A DNA stretch of 32,141 nucleotides. Source: Deltaproteobacteria bacterium (GTDB lineage Bacteria; Desulfobacterota; Desulfobulbia; Desulfobulbales; Desulfurivibrionaceae). Both the position numbers and the translations under genes were made by a program. The stretch lies in contig JAJZPC010000026.1 of NCBI GenBank assembly GCA_021811385.1, forward strand, positions 1 to 32,141. Reading direction: 5' to 3'. The notes beneath the pieces were generated by a model. The model searched no databases, was not told the origin of the DNA, and worked only from the letters and a program-made list of their open reading frames with translations. Position 1 is the stretch's first letter; each line of letters opens with the position of its first letter. Below, piece by piece: positions 14,166 to 23,080 of the stretch.

Positions 14166-16113
14166 GCGATACCCCCCCAGGTATGACGGCAGGAAAAAGG
14201 AGAACAAAGGATGTTCCCTTTCCCGGCTTGCTTTCACAGGTAATCGTCCCCAGCAATTTCTGGGTTACAAGATTATATACGATATGCAGCCCTAAACCGC
14301 TCCCCCCTTTTTCTCGATTTGTCGTAAAAAACGGGTCAAAGGCATGGCTGACCTGATCCGCGGTCATCCCCTTGCCGTCATCGGCATACCGGAACAGGAC
14401 ATTGCCGCCCTGCAGCCCGATATCAAAGAGCAGGGCGCCTGCCTCATCCTCGTTGTAGGCATGGATCAGCGAGTTGGTGATAAAATTGGTGACGATCTGG
14501 GAAAATGCCCCGGGGTAGCTGTTCAGCACCAAATCCTCGGGGCAGGAGATCTCCAACCGATGGCCGGTGTTCTTCAAAACCGGCCTGAGACTCAGGCAGA
14601 CCTCGGCCAGATACTCCTTGACCCGAAAGGTTCTGCGCCCCTCCCCGGATTGATCCACCGCCACCTGCTTGAAGCTGCGGATCAGCTCCGCCGCCCGATT
14701 GAGGTTGGAAAGAATCAGCTTGGCGGCATCCTGGCTGAGCGCAAGGTACCGGTCAAGATCGCCGCGCTTCATGCGCCCTTCCTCGTAAAGCGTCGCGATC
14801 TCCCTGGTCTCGTTTTCCAGATGCGAGGCCGCCGTTACGCCTACGCCGACCGGGGTGTTGATCTCATGGGCAACCCCGGCCACCAGATCCCCCAGGGCTG
14901 CCATCTTCCCGGATTGCACCAGCTGGGCCTGGGTCTGCTCCAGCTGCCCCAGGGTTTCCCGCAATTCCAGGTTGGCGGCATCCAACCGGGCGGTGCGCTC
15001 CATGACCCGCCGCTCGAGGGTCTCGGTCAGGGCAAGCAGGTCGTGTTCGGCCTGCTTGCGCACCGTGATGTCTTCAAACACCACCACCGTACCCACGACC
15101 GTATCGCCTTCCACAAGGGGGGTGCCGACAAATTCCACCGGAAAAACAGCGCCGTCCTTTCTCGCGAAGTAGCTTTCGCCTCCCCTCTTTTCCCTCCCCT
15201 CGGCATAGGCCGCGCACACCGGGCAATCCTCCCGGCCATACGGTTCGCCATCCCAGCGCACATGATGGGGAAAATCATGCAGATGGCTGCCGATCAATTC
15301 CTCCTCGTCGTACCCGAGGATCTGCAAGCCGGCCAAGTTGACAAAGGTGATGCACCCCCCGGTATCCACGCCGTAGATCCCCTCGCCGGCGGAGTTCAGG
15401 ATCAGCTCGTACTCCCGATGCAGCCGGGCAAACTGCTCCTCTGCAGCGTGCCGCTCGGCAACCTCCTTTTGCAACAGAAGATTGGCGTCCTCCAGATCGA
15501 CGGTCCGCTCCCGGACCCGCTCCTCGAGCCGGTGATGGGCCGAGGCCAGTTTCTGCTCCGTTTCCAGACGCAGGCCGATCTCCCTTTCCAGCGGGGCAAG
15601 GGCGATGCGCCGCAGGGTGAACCACAGGGCAATTCCCGCGATGGCGGTGAGGAAAAACGAGGCGAGCCCCAACTGCCAATGGAGCTTGCGCAGGAGCGCA
15701 TCCACCTCGCCGGAGGAGGCCACCATCTGCAGGGTCAAGAGCTGCTTGCCTTGAAAAAGCACCTTCTCTTCGACCAGAAAATCCCGTGCTTCCCCTTGCC
15801 TCGGACGGCGGAAGGCGAACAGATCGCGGCCATCCGGGCCAACCGCGGCCAACCGCACCACCTCGGGATGTTCCTCGCCCCAGCGCAGAACGAAACCGTT
15901 TATCCAGTCGTAGTCATATTGAAGGGAAGGCTCGACAAAATTGGCCGACATCAATTGCAGATCGCGGCGGGCCTGATTTTCCGCCCGGGAAAACAAAAAA
16001 TTCCGCTGGTGGCGGGCAATGATGGTGTCGCCCAGCGCCATGAAAAAAAACAAGACGGCCATGAACGCCATGACCGCCTTGTTGTATCTTCTTTGCTGCC
16101 GGCCTGATTGCAT
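14149..16113 (-). CDS. Membrane PAS-domain sensor histidine kinase
   Basis: A 654-residue kinase. Two membrane segments (about 14-32 and 147-168) flank a periplasmic sensor loop of about 115 residues. A coiled coil (about 185-235) follows, then a PAS domain (about 232-350) with a Cys pair (DCPVC) in its loop, and a second coiled coil. The phospho-acceptor is His416 in GDLVAGVAHEINTPVGVGVT. The ATPase has its N box NFITNSLIHAY, DDGKGM, the F box DPFFTTN, and GSGLGLHIVYNL. It overlaps the HD-GYP regulator by 17 nt and starts 19 nt after nrdJ, so all three may share a transcript. The VAHEINTPVG H box is typical of kinases paired with DUF3369 regulators. Confidence 0.93.
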   Translation of the reverse strand: MQSGRQQRRYNKAVMAFMAVLFFFMALGDTIIARHQRNFLFSRAENQARRDLQLMSANFVEPSLQYDYDWINGFVLRWGEEHPEVVRLAAVGPDGRDLFAFRRPRQGEARDFLVEEKVLFQGKQLLTLQMVASSGEVDALLRKLHWQLGLASFFLTAIAGIALWFTLRRIALAPLEREIGLRLETEQKLASAHHRLEERVRERTVDLEDANLLLQKEVAERHAAEEQFARLHREYELILNSAGEGIYGVDTGGCITFVNLAGLQILGYDEEELIGSHLHDFPHHVRWDGEPYGREDCPVCAAYAEGREKRGGESYFARKDGAVFPVEFVGTPLVEGDTVVGTVVVFEDITVRKQAEHDLLALTETLERRVMERTARLDAANLELRETLGQLEQTQAQLVQSGKMAALGDLVAGVAHEINTPVGVGVTAASHLENETREIATLYEEGRMKRGDLDRYLALSQDAAKLILSNLNRAAELIRSFKQVAVDQSGEGRRTFRVKEYLAEVCLSLRPVLKNTGHRLEISCPEDLVLNSYPGAFSQIVTNFITNSLIHAYNEDEAGALLFDIGLQGGNVLFRYADDGKGMTADQVSHAFDPFFTTNREKGGSGLGLHIVYNLVTQKLLGTITCESKPGKGTSFVLLFPAVIPGGVSHGGIT

Positions 16114-16132
16114 GCCAACGTCCTTCCGTCGT

Positions 16133-18316
16133 TCAGCAGGAGGAGTAGCCGCAGCTCACGCATTGGTTGCATCCGCCGCTTCGCCGCAGGCTGATCTTGC
16201 CGCAGGCCGGGCAGGAGGCATAGGAGGAAGGCTCGGCGTACGGCTCCGGATCCTGCTCCACCTCGCCCTCTCCGCTCTTGTCAAGAACCTTGGCCAAGGC
16301 TGCGGGAATGGAATAGACCCTGCCCAGCGAGGCGCTGATCCAGGCGCCGTCCGAGGAGATATCCTCCAGGGTCCGGGCGATCTTGCCCACCAGCCGGTAA
16401 TCGTGCTGGAGCGCCACGGAAATGACCCGGCCCAGGGCCTCGCTCATTCCGTGCAGGGTGGAGCCGGACTTGGTGGTGTTGAGGAACACCTCGCGCACAT
16501 GCCCCTGCCCGCCCTTGTTGGCCGTGATGTACAGCGGAGCCGGCCCCCGGAACTTATAGGTGCTGCCGCTGCGCACGTCCATGTCGCAGAATTCGCAGGT
16601 TTCCTCAACCTTGCCGCCATGATCGCTCAGCACCCCTTCCATGGAGGAATCCCGGAACATGGTGATGCCCTTGAGATTGCTTTTCCGGGCGTACTGGAGG
16701 ATCTTCTTGATGTCTGCCACCGTGGTGTCGGCGGGCAGATTGATGGTCTTGGAAACCGCGGTATGATTGAAGGCCTGGCACGCCTCAAGAATCCGGATCT
16801 GCTGATACGGCTCGATCTTGTGCGCGGTCTGCTCGGCAACCCACTCGATCTTCTCCTCCTCGTACTGGTAAAACTCCAGGGGCACGAGGATGAATTCCTT
16901 CCAGGAATCGTCCACATCCTTGACCTTGCGGCGCTGGATCATGGAGAAATAGGGCTCCACCCCGGTGCAGGCCACCCGCATCAACTGGGAGATGGAGCCG
17001 GTGGGGGCCTGGGAGGTGGTCACCGAGTTGTACAACCCGCCGAGCTTGCGCAGGGTGGTGAAGATCTCGCTGGTCCGCTTGCGCCACCGGGGTTTGTCGG
17101 GCATGTCCGACTCGATGAAGGCCAGGGCCTCGCTGTCGATCTTGTCGACATAGGTCATGTTCCATTCCTGGGGGGTGAGCTTTTTCTGCTTGCCCTCCTT
17201 CTTGATGAACTCGGCGTAGTCAAGGCTGCCCTGCATGGAGCCCAGCATCAAGACCAGCTGGGTCGCCTTGGCAAAGAGCGGGGCCTCGTGCTCATCGGCA
17301 TAGGAGACGCCGAAATGGTTCATGGCATGGTGCAGGCCGGTAAAGCCGATGCCGATGGGCCGAAACTTGAGGGTGTTGGCCTTGATCCTCTCGATGGGCG
17401 GGAATCCGCCCAGGTCGAGGATCTCGTTGCCGGCAATGGCCGCAAGCCTGGCCGCCTCGAACACCCCGTCGAAAAACTTGCCCCTGTCCTCGTCGAGGCA
17501 CTTGGGCAGGCAAACGGTGAGCAGGTTGCAGGCCGTGTCCTTGGTGGAAAGGTATTCCCCGCAAGGGTTGGAATAGACCGGATTGTGCTTGGCCAGCACC
17601 GGAGTGTTGGCCAGGCTTTTCTGGGTAAAGAGCAGGCCGGGATCGCCGGATTTCCAGATGTACTCGGCCACCAGATTGGTGAGTTCCTCATCGTCCCAGA
17701 ACTTCTCGTCGGTCACGTTGAGCGAGATGTTGCAGCCGGTGTACCGGCCGGGGTTATCCCCCTTGAAGGTGATGAACTCCTTGACGTCCTTGATATCCCA
17801 GTCCGCCTGGATCATCAGGGCGCCCCTCCGCTTGCCGCCCTGGCTGATGCGCTCCGAAAGATGGGAGAAGCCCTTGGCAAAGGAAACCGGGCCGGAGGCG
17901 AGCCCCTGGCCGTTATCGACAATGGTGCCCTTGGGCCGGATGTTGGTCACGTCGATGCCGCCGCCGCCGGCATGCTGGAAGATGCTGACCAGATCGCGCT
18001 CCATGTCGAAGATCGCATCGGTGGAATCTGCCACATCGCCCAAAGGATAACAGGAATAATAGCCGGCCCGCCGGGTATGGGGGTTGCCGCCGTTCATCAG
18101 GAAGGGAGTGGCCGTAATGATGGTGCCGTGGATCAGGGCCTTGGCGACCGCGGGATGCTTGAACTGCTTGCTGACGCGCAATAGCACCTGGGTCATGTCT
18201 TTTTCCATGGGCACCCCGGTTTTATTGTTGCGGATAGCATACCTGGCCTGCACAAGATACTCTTCAAAACGCTCCCATTCCTTCAGCGCTTCATCAAAAC
18301 TGATCGGTAAATCCAT
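16133..18316 (-). CDS. nrdJ: Adenosylcobalamin-dependent (class II) ribonucleotide reductase
   Basis: A 727-residue cytoplasmic enzyme that reduces ribonucleotides to deoxyribonucleotides using a coenzyme B12 radical. It shows the redox Cys in AGYYSCYPL (about 89) and the active site SNPCGEYL (Asn250, Cys252, Glu254) with the second redox Cys 11 residues on (TACNLL, about 263). It also has the substrate loop HAGGGGIDVTNIRP, PTGSISQL, and a C-terminal Cys-rich tail (CPACG ... CNQCVSCGYSSC) that re-reduces the active site and probably binds zinc. No ATP-cone is present at the N-terminus, so activity may lack that allosteric switch. GAGGGG lies 8 nt before the ATG. Two NrdR-box-like sites lie 44-90 nt upstream. 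Confidence 0.93.
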   Translation of the reverse strand: MDLPISFDEALKEWERFEEYLVQARYAIRNNKTGVPMEKDMTQVLLRVSKQFKHPAVAKALIHGTIITATPFLMNGGNPHTRRAGYYSCYPLGDVADSTDAIFDMERDLVSIFQHAGGGGIDVTNIRPKGTIVDNGQGLASGPVSFAKGFSHLSERISQGGKRRGALMIQADWDIKDVKEFITFKGDNPGRYTGCNISLNVTDEKFWDDEELTNLVAEYIWKSGDPGLLFTQKSLANTPVLAKHNPVYSNPCGEYLSTKDTACNLLTVCLPKCLDEDRGKFFDGVFEAARLAAIAGNEILDLGGFPPIERIKANTLKFRPIGIGFTGLHHAMNHFGVSYADEHEAPLFAKATQLVLMLGSMQGSLDYAEFIKKEGKQKKLTPQEWNMTYVDKIDSEALAFIESDMPDKPRWRKRTSEIFTTLRKLGGLYNSVTTSQAPTGSISQLMRVACTGVEPYFSMIQRRKVKDVDDSWKEFILVPLEFYQYEEEKIEWVAEQTAHKIEPYQQIRILEACQAFNHTAVSKTINLPADTTVADIKKILQYARKSNLKGITMFRDSSMEGVLSDHGGKVEETCEFCDMDVRSGSTYKFRGPAPLYITANKGGQGHVREVFLNTTKSGSTLHGMSEALGRVISVALQHDYRLVGKIARTLEDISSDGAWISASLGRVYSIPAALAKVLDKSGEGEVEQDPEPYAEPSSYASCPACGKISLRRSGGCNQCVSCGYSSC

Positions 18317-18592
18317 CGGGCACCCCTCGGGTAAATGTCATGATTGTAACGGAAATAAAACACGATATGGCGCACCAGACACATACGCCACCACAATATA
18401 TGGTACAGCATACCCAAAGAGAGGCTCGGAAGGAAGTACTTTTTGAGATAAAAAAACAGGGGAAAAAGAAAGAGGAGTATCTTTATGTTGGGGATAGATT
18501 CCCCTGCGGCAGGGTCATCCATTCCCGGTGCGGGTCAGGCGAGGCGCGAGGTGGACGCGGCATAACACCACCGACAAAAAACAACTTGCCTG
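18317..18592. other. nrdJ leader region
   Basis: A 276-nt gap between the second histidine kinase and nrdJ. Besides the NrdR-like boxes it holds a short hairpin CCCTG-CCG-CAGGG (about 18501-18513) and T-rich runs on the minus strand. No B12-box or other cobalamin-riboswitch core was recognised, and no clear -35/-10 pair. It contains no supportable gene. Confidence 0.5.
18360..18406 (-). promoter_or_regulatory. Tandem NrdR boxes upstream of nrdJ
   Basis: On the minus strand two sites, GTACCATATATTGTGG (18406-18391) and GTGCGCCATATCGTGT (18375-18360), match the NrdR-box consensus (acaCwAtATaTwGtgt) at about 12 and 9 of 16 positions. They are separated by 15 nt, so their centres are 31 bp apart, the three-helical-turn spacing typical of NrdR operators. 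NrdR represses ribonucleotide reductase genes when ATP/dATP is high. The paired spacing is the main support; no nrdR gene is in the window. Confidence 0.7.
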
Positions 18593-20647
18593 CTAGTGCT
18601 TGCGCTGGGAAAGGGGGAGCTGAATGATGAAAATAGAGCCTTCGCCGGGCCTGCTTTTGGCGGTGATCCTCCCGCCGTGCCGGGCGACTATTTTTTCGCA
18701 GGTGGCCAGGCCGATTCCTGTCCCTTCATATTCATGCCGGCCGTGCAACCGGACAAAGGGCTGAAAAATCCGCTCCGCATTCTTCTCTTCAAAACCGATG
18801 CCATTGTCCTGCACCGTGACTTCATAGATCTTCCCCGGCAGCATCCTCCCCTTCACCTCGACAACGGGAGGGAGGTCTTTCTGCCGGTATTTCAAGGCAT
18901 TGGCGATGAGATTCTGGAAAAGCTGGCGGAGCTGGATTCTGTCTCCCTCAATGGTGGCAAGGGCGCCCACGCCGACAGTTCCCTCGACCTGCCTGATCCT
19001 CTCTTCAAAATCAGCCATCATTTCCCGCAAAAGACCATCCAGGTCAACCACTTCGAACGCATGGTCACAGCTGCGCACCTTGGACAGATGCAGGATATCA
19101 TCCACCAGCTCCTGCAGTTGCCTGCCGGCCTTGAGGATCCGCCCGAGAAATTCGCCCGCCTTGTCCTCGAACCTCTCCGGCCATTTGGCCAGCAACCGTT
19201 CGGCAAAGGCGACGATCAGCAGGAGCGGCTCCTTCATATCATGGGAGGCCACATGGGCGAACTGTTCCAGCTCGGCGTTGGAACGACTGAGGCTTGCCGC
19301 CAGCCGCTCCAGCTCCTGCTGCGCCTGCTGGCGCTCGGCCACCTCCAGCAGCAAGCGCCGGTTCACCGCCTCGGCCTCCTGGGTTCTCTCGTCCACCATC
19401 TCCTCCAGCCAGACGCGGTACTCCTTGAGCTCATCTTCCATCTTGCGCAGCTTGGTGACATCGGAGAAAACCCCGGTGGCATAGAGACCCGCAGCCTGGG
19501 CCCGATCATGCACCCAGAGCCATTTTCCTTTTTTGTGACGCAACCGGTAATGGAGATTAAAATCCCGGCCCTTGCTAAAAAGCAGTTCATACCGCTTCCG
19601 GACCTCGTCGACATCCTCGGGATGAACGCGGGCAAACCGGCGCTCCCCGAGCAGCTCCTCCGGCTCATATCCACAGATCTTTTTCACCTTGGGGCTGACA
19701 TAAACCAGCACCCCTTCCGCATCCGCCCGCCAGGCGACGTCAGGGATATTCTCAACCAGGGTCCGAAACTGCTCCTCGCTTGCCTGCAGGGCCAGCTCAA
19801 CCCGCCTCTGCTCGGTGACATCCTGCAACACCACGATACCGCCGGAATCCTCCCCGTTCACAAACCCCAGGGAGGTGCCGCTCATCAACACCGTCCTGGT
19901 TTCCCCGGCAACCGGGATGGCGATCTCGATGCTGGAGAAGGATCCTTGTTCGGACAGCGCCTTTTCCAGCAGACAGGCCTCACAGACCTGCTGCCCCAAA
20001 ACCACGGAACAGGATTTACCGATCAGCGTCTCGCCGCGCACCTTGAAAAAATCCTCAAAGGCGTCATTGACGTCCACCAGACACCGCTCCCGATCCACGA
20101 TGAATGCCGGTTCGGCCATCCGCGAAAATACCGCGGCATAACGTCTTTTTTCGTTCAGTATGAACTGCCGCGCCTTGCGAAGCCTGTGCTGGACAGAGCC
20201 CCCCTCTTCCTTGACCCACTGACCGACGGCAGCGGCTTCCACCCGGTCAAAAAAAACGGCGCATCCGGCCCGGACATGTTCGCTGTTCGCCCGAGGCAAA
20301 CAGCCGAAAAAGGCTTGACGGGCGCATTTAAAAAGGGAGAAGAAAATGGTGAACGGCAGACCAAACGGCCTGAAGGTGCGCACGGCCTCAAGGCCGGCCG
20401 CGGCGGGGAGGTCGCGAACGCGACCGGCCGGCTGGGGTGGGGTTGCTGTTTCCACTGCCGGATATGCGGCAAGAAAACCGACAAGATCTTCGGCAAGACA
20501 GACAAGATAGAGTTCCCAAGACTTTTCCTGCTGGCCAAGATGCCGGGCACAACCGGATTCCTCGGCCAACGCGGCAAAGGCCGCATACACGCCCTGCGCA
20601 TCACAGCGTAAAGAAAAAAGCCTCTCCCCCCCCGGGTCATTAGCCAT
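18593..20647 (-). CDS. Soluble double-PAS sensor histidine kinase
   Basis: A 684-residue kinase without convincing membrane segments. An N-terminal region of about 165 residues with several Cys, possibly a redox or ligand sensor, is not recognised. It is followed by PAS domains at about 170-280 (containing CEAC) and 292-405 and a coiled coil (about 400-460). The H box EQFAHVASHDMKEPLLLIV has phospho-acceptor His469. The ATPase follows (NLIANALKYRQ, QDNGIGFEEKN, GTGIGLATCEKI). The FAHVASHDMKEPL form belongs to the phytochrome/PAS kinase class. Its ATG at 20647 overlaps the der stop by 8 nt, so it is the last gene of the envelope operon by position. There is no partner regulator beside it, and the signal is unknown. 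Confidence 0.9.
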   Translation of the reverse strand: MANDPGGERLFSLRCDAQGVYAAFAALAEESGCARHLGQQEKSWELYLVCLAEDLVGFLAAYPAVETATPPQPAGRVRDLPAAAGLEAVRTFRPFGLPFTIFFSLFKCARQAFFGCLPRANSEHVRAGCAVFFDRVEAAAVGQWVKEEGGSVQHRLRKARQFILNEKRRYAAVFSRMAEPAFIVDRERCLVDVNDAFEDFFKVRGETLIGKSCSVVLGQQVCEACLLEKALSEQGSFSSIEIAIPVAGETRTVLMSGTSLGFVNGEDSGGIVVLQDVTEQRRVELALQASEEQFRTLVENIPDVAWRADAEGVLVYVSPKVKKICGYEPEELLGERRFARVHPEDVDEVRKRYELLFSKGRDFNLHYRLRHKKGKWLWVHDRAQAAGLYATGVFSDVTKLRKMEDELKEYRVWLEEMVDERTQEAEAVNRRLLLEVAERQQAQQELERLAASLSRSNAELEQFAHVASHDMKEPLLLIVAFAERLLAKWPERFEDKAGEFLGRILKAGRQLQELVDDILHLSKVRSCDHAFEVVDLDGLLREMMADFEERIRQVEGTVGVGALATIEGDRIQLRQLFQNLIANALKYRQKDLPPVVEVKGRMLPGKIYEVTVQDNGIGFEEKNAERIFQPFVRLHGRHEYEGTGIGLATCEKIVARHGGRITAKSRPGEGSIFIIQLPLSQRKH

Positions 20648-21980
20648 ATTCTTTTCGTTGCCGTTCCTTGAGAATGATCTTGATGGGGATGGCGTCGAGC
20701 TTGAGCCCGGCCCTAAACTGGTTCAGCAGGTACCTGAGGTAGGAAAAATGCACCCCTTTCGGATAATTGGTAAAAACGATAAAGGTGGGCGGCTTGGTGG
20801 AGATCTGGGTCGTGTAGTAAAATTTCAGGCGGCGGCCCTTGTGCATGGGCGGGTTATGGCCCTCCAGCGCATCCTGCAAGATCCGGTTGAGCTGGCCGGT
20901 GGAAAAGGAGCCGCAGTACTGCTTGTAGATCTTCGCCACCGTAGGCAGCAACTGCTTCACCCCGGCGCCGGTAAGGGCGGAAAGTTTAAGCACCGGGGCA
21001 TACTCGACAAAACTCGTGGCCCGGGCGATCTCTTCCATCAGCTGCTTCTGCCGCTTTCCATCCCCGTGGAGCAGATCCCATTTGTTCACCACAATCAGAC
21101 AGGCGCGGCCCCGCTCAAAGGCATAGCCCAGCACCTTGGTGTCCTGCTCGGTGATCCCCTCGCCCGCGTCGATGAGGATCAGCACCACGTCGCAGCGCTC
21201 CAGGGCGCCCAGGGCCTGGAGCACGCTGAACTTCTCCAGTTTTTCCTGCACCTTGCCCTTGCGCCTGATCCCCGCCGTATCGATGAGCAGATACGGCTGC
21301 TTGCCCACCGTGATCAGGGTGTCCACCGAATCCCTGGTGGTGCCGGGGATATCCGAGACCACCATGCGCTCTTCGCCCACCAACCGGTTGACCAGGGAAG
21401 ACTTGCCCACATTGGGCCGCCCCAGGCAGGCCAGGCTGATGGTCTCAGGCGGGATGTCTTGGGATTCAGGAAAAATCGGCAGGGTGCCGAGCAGGGCCTC
21501 AAAAAACGGCTTGACCCCGTAACCATGGGCTGCGGAAACAGGCCAGAGCTTGTCCACCCCCAGTTCGTAAAATTGAGGGAGCAATTTTTGCTCAAGCTCC
21601 GGGCTGTCCACCTTGTTGACCAGGAAATGCACCGGTTTATCCGTGCGCCGCAGATAATCAGCCACCTCGTAATCTTCCGGCAGCACACCCTCCTTGCCGT
21701 CCAGCAGGAAGAGGATCACGTCCGCCTCCCGCATGGCCTGCATGGTCTGCTCGCGGATCAAGCCCGCCATCATCTCCCGCCCGTCACCCTCGATGCCTCC
21801 GGTGTCAACGAGGATAAAAGTCCGCTCCTCAATGGTCACCTGCTCATAATGACGGTCGCGGGTTACACCGGGGGTGGGGTCAACAATGGCCTTCCGGCTC
21901 TTGGCGAATCTGTTGAACAGGCTGGATTTGCCGACATTGGGCCGGCCGACCAGGGCAACTATGGGATATCGGGTCTGCAT
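20640..21980 (-). CDS. der: Ribosome-assembly GTPase Der (EngA)
   Basis: A 446-residue protein with two tandem GTPase domains, the hallmark of Der. The first (about 5-165) has GRPNVGKSSLFNRF, DTGGIEGDG and NKVD. The second (about 180-355) has GRPNVGKSSLVNRLV, DTAGIRRKGKVQ and NKWD. A C-terminal KH-like domain (about 360-446, FSTGQLNRILQDALEGHNPP ... YFTNYPKGVHF-like) contacts rRNA. It acts in assembly of the 50S ribosomal subunit and is essential in most bacteria. The length fits the family. The gene is 55 nt downstream of the AmgK-like kinase and overlaps the following histidine kinase. The Shine-Dalgarno site is weak. Confidence 0.97.
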   Translation of the reverse strand: MQTRYPIVALVGRPNVGKSSLFNRFAKSRKAIVDPTPGVTRDRHYEQVTIEERTFILVDTGGIEGDGREMMAGLIREQTMQAMREADVILFLLDGKEGVLPEDYEVADYLRRTDKPVHFLVNKVDSPELEQKLLPQFYELGVDKLWPVSAAHGYGVKPFFEALLGTLPIFPESQDIPPETISLACLGRPNVGKSSLVNRLVGEERMVVSDIPGTTRDSVDTLITVGKQPYLLIDTAGIRRKGKVQEKLEKFSVLQALGALERCDVVLILIDAGEGITEQDTKVLGYAFERGRACLIVVNKWDLLHGDGKRQKQLMEEIARATSFVEYAPVLKLSALTGAGVKQLLPTVAKIYKQYCGSFSTGQLNRILQDALEGHNPPMHKGRRLKFYYTTQISTKPPTFIVFTNYPKGVHFSYLRYLLNQFRAGLKLDAIPIKIILKERQRKEYG

Positions 21981-22035
21981 GGGTGTTCCAGGATTCCGTC
22001 TTAATTGTAGAAGTCGTTACGAAAGAGTTCCGTTG

Positions 22036-23079
22036 TTATTCTTGCACAACGGCTTCCAGAAAATTTCTCGCCTGCTCCACCACCGCGCGCAAACAGGGAA
22101 AATCCCGCCCCTGCGGCGCAGCCAGGTGTGCATGCACCGTGGCGGCGGCGGGCTTGATGAACTGTCGGAAAAACTGTTTTCCCCTGTTTTTCGAGAGAAA
22201 GGCAAAAGCTCCCAGAACCTGCAGGTTACGCTGCAGGGCCATGTAGTAATATCCCTCAATGAATCGTCCCCGGTCAAGGGGAATGTGAGCGGCGAGCGCA
22301 TCCAGGTAAAAGCCGAGAAGGATCTGTTGCCGGGCTGAAGACAAACCGGCATAGGGATCGATGAGCAGGGAGGCGGGATCATACCCCAACGAGCCCAGTC
22401 TGGCACCCTGAAAATCGATAATTCTGACTTTCCCTTCGCATATCATGAGGTTGCGCGACTGAAAATCCCGATGCAGGATGAAATCGGCAGGTTCCTGCAT
22501 GGCCCGCTCCGCCAAAAAGACAAACTCCTGCTCAAGCTTTCGGGGCAAATCGTTCATCCCCAAAAAATCCTCGCACAGGGCCTTCCGGAAATAGCCGGAC
22601 TCCCTGGCCAGCATGAGGTCGCGATCATAGCGGGGGGTGTCCCAGCACCAATCCGGCTTAAAACCATCCCGCGTCTCGGTCTGCAAATGGGCCAGGGCGG
22701 CCAAGGCCTGCCGGTAACAGGTGTCAACCTCCGGCGATTCCACGCCATATTGGAGCACCAAATCATGGAGCTTGGTGTCACCCAGATCCTCAAAAAGGAT
22801 GAGCCCACAATCCTCTGCAAAGCCATAGACTCGCGGCACCGCCGCCCCATGCCTGAAAAAATGCCGCCCGATGGCCGAGGCGGCCCGCGCTTCGGCCATG
22901 CCCTGGGGCTGACTGGTGCCGGGCAAGACTGCCAGCAGGGAAAGATCGCCCACGGCAAAACGGTAAAACCTCCGGTCGGAGCCATCCCCGGCCATCCTCT
23001 CCGCCGCCGCAACCTCCGGGGAAAACCCCTGGACGGCCAACAGCCTGCCCAAGGAGTGCCTTTGCTGATCCGTAAACAC
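22036..23079 (-). CDS. Aminoglycoside phosphotransferase-fold sugar kinase (AmgK-like)
   Basis: A 347-residue kinase with GTG start at 23079, 1 nt after the stop of the MurU-like gene and preceded by a G-run and AAGG. The kinase motifs are Gly-Asp-Gly-Ser-Asp-Arg-Arg-Phe near the N-terminus (MAGDGSDRRFYRF), LILFEDLGD, the catalytic HRDFQSRNLM and the metal-binding IIDFQGARLG. In Pseudomonas, AmgK phosphorylates the anomeric position of N-acetylmuramic acid or GlcNAc, and MurU then makes UDP-MurNAc, a peptidoglycan recycling route. The strict pairing with a MurU-like gene supports this role, but the sugar is not proved by sequence. No change in the catalytic residues was seen. Confidence 0.85.
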   Translation of the reverse strand: MFTDQQRHSLGRLLAVQGFSPEVAAAERMAGDGSDRRFYRFAVGDLSLLAVLPGTSQPQGMAEARAASAIGRHFFRHGAAVPRVYGFAEDCGLILFEDLGDTKLHDLVLQYGVESPEVDTCYRQALAALAHLQTETRDGFKPDWCWDTPRYDRDLMLARESGYFRKALCEDFLGMNDLPRKLEQEFVFLAERAMQEPADFILHRDFQSRNLMICEGKVRIIDFQGARLGSLGYDPASLLIDPYAGLSSARQQILLGFYLDALAAHIPLDRGRFIEGYYYMALQRNLQVLGAFAFLSKNRGKQFFRQFIKPAAATVHAHLAAPQGRDFPCLRAVVEQARNFLEAVVQE

Positions 23080-23080
23080 C

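Noticed and set aside
14344-16107. A 587-codon open frame antisense to the membrane histidine kinase
   Set aside because: It has no motifs, and its composition is the complement of a GC-biased real gene.
16019-18184. A 721-codon open frame antisense to nrdJ
   Set aside because: It is Leu/Gly/His-rich without domain motifs and mirrors the codon bias of nrdJ, whose motifs are complete on the other strand.
18317-18592. Cobalamin riboswitch before nrdJ
   Set aside because: No B12-box or conserved riboswitch core was found in the leader.
18596-20611. A 671-codon open frame antisense to the soluble histidine kinase
   Set aside because: Same reason: the kinase motifs on the minus strand are decisive.
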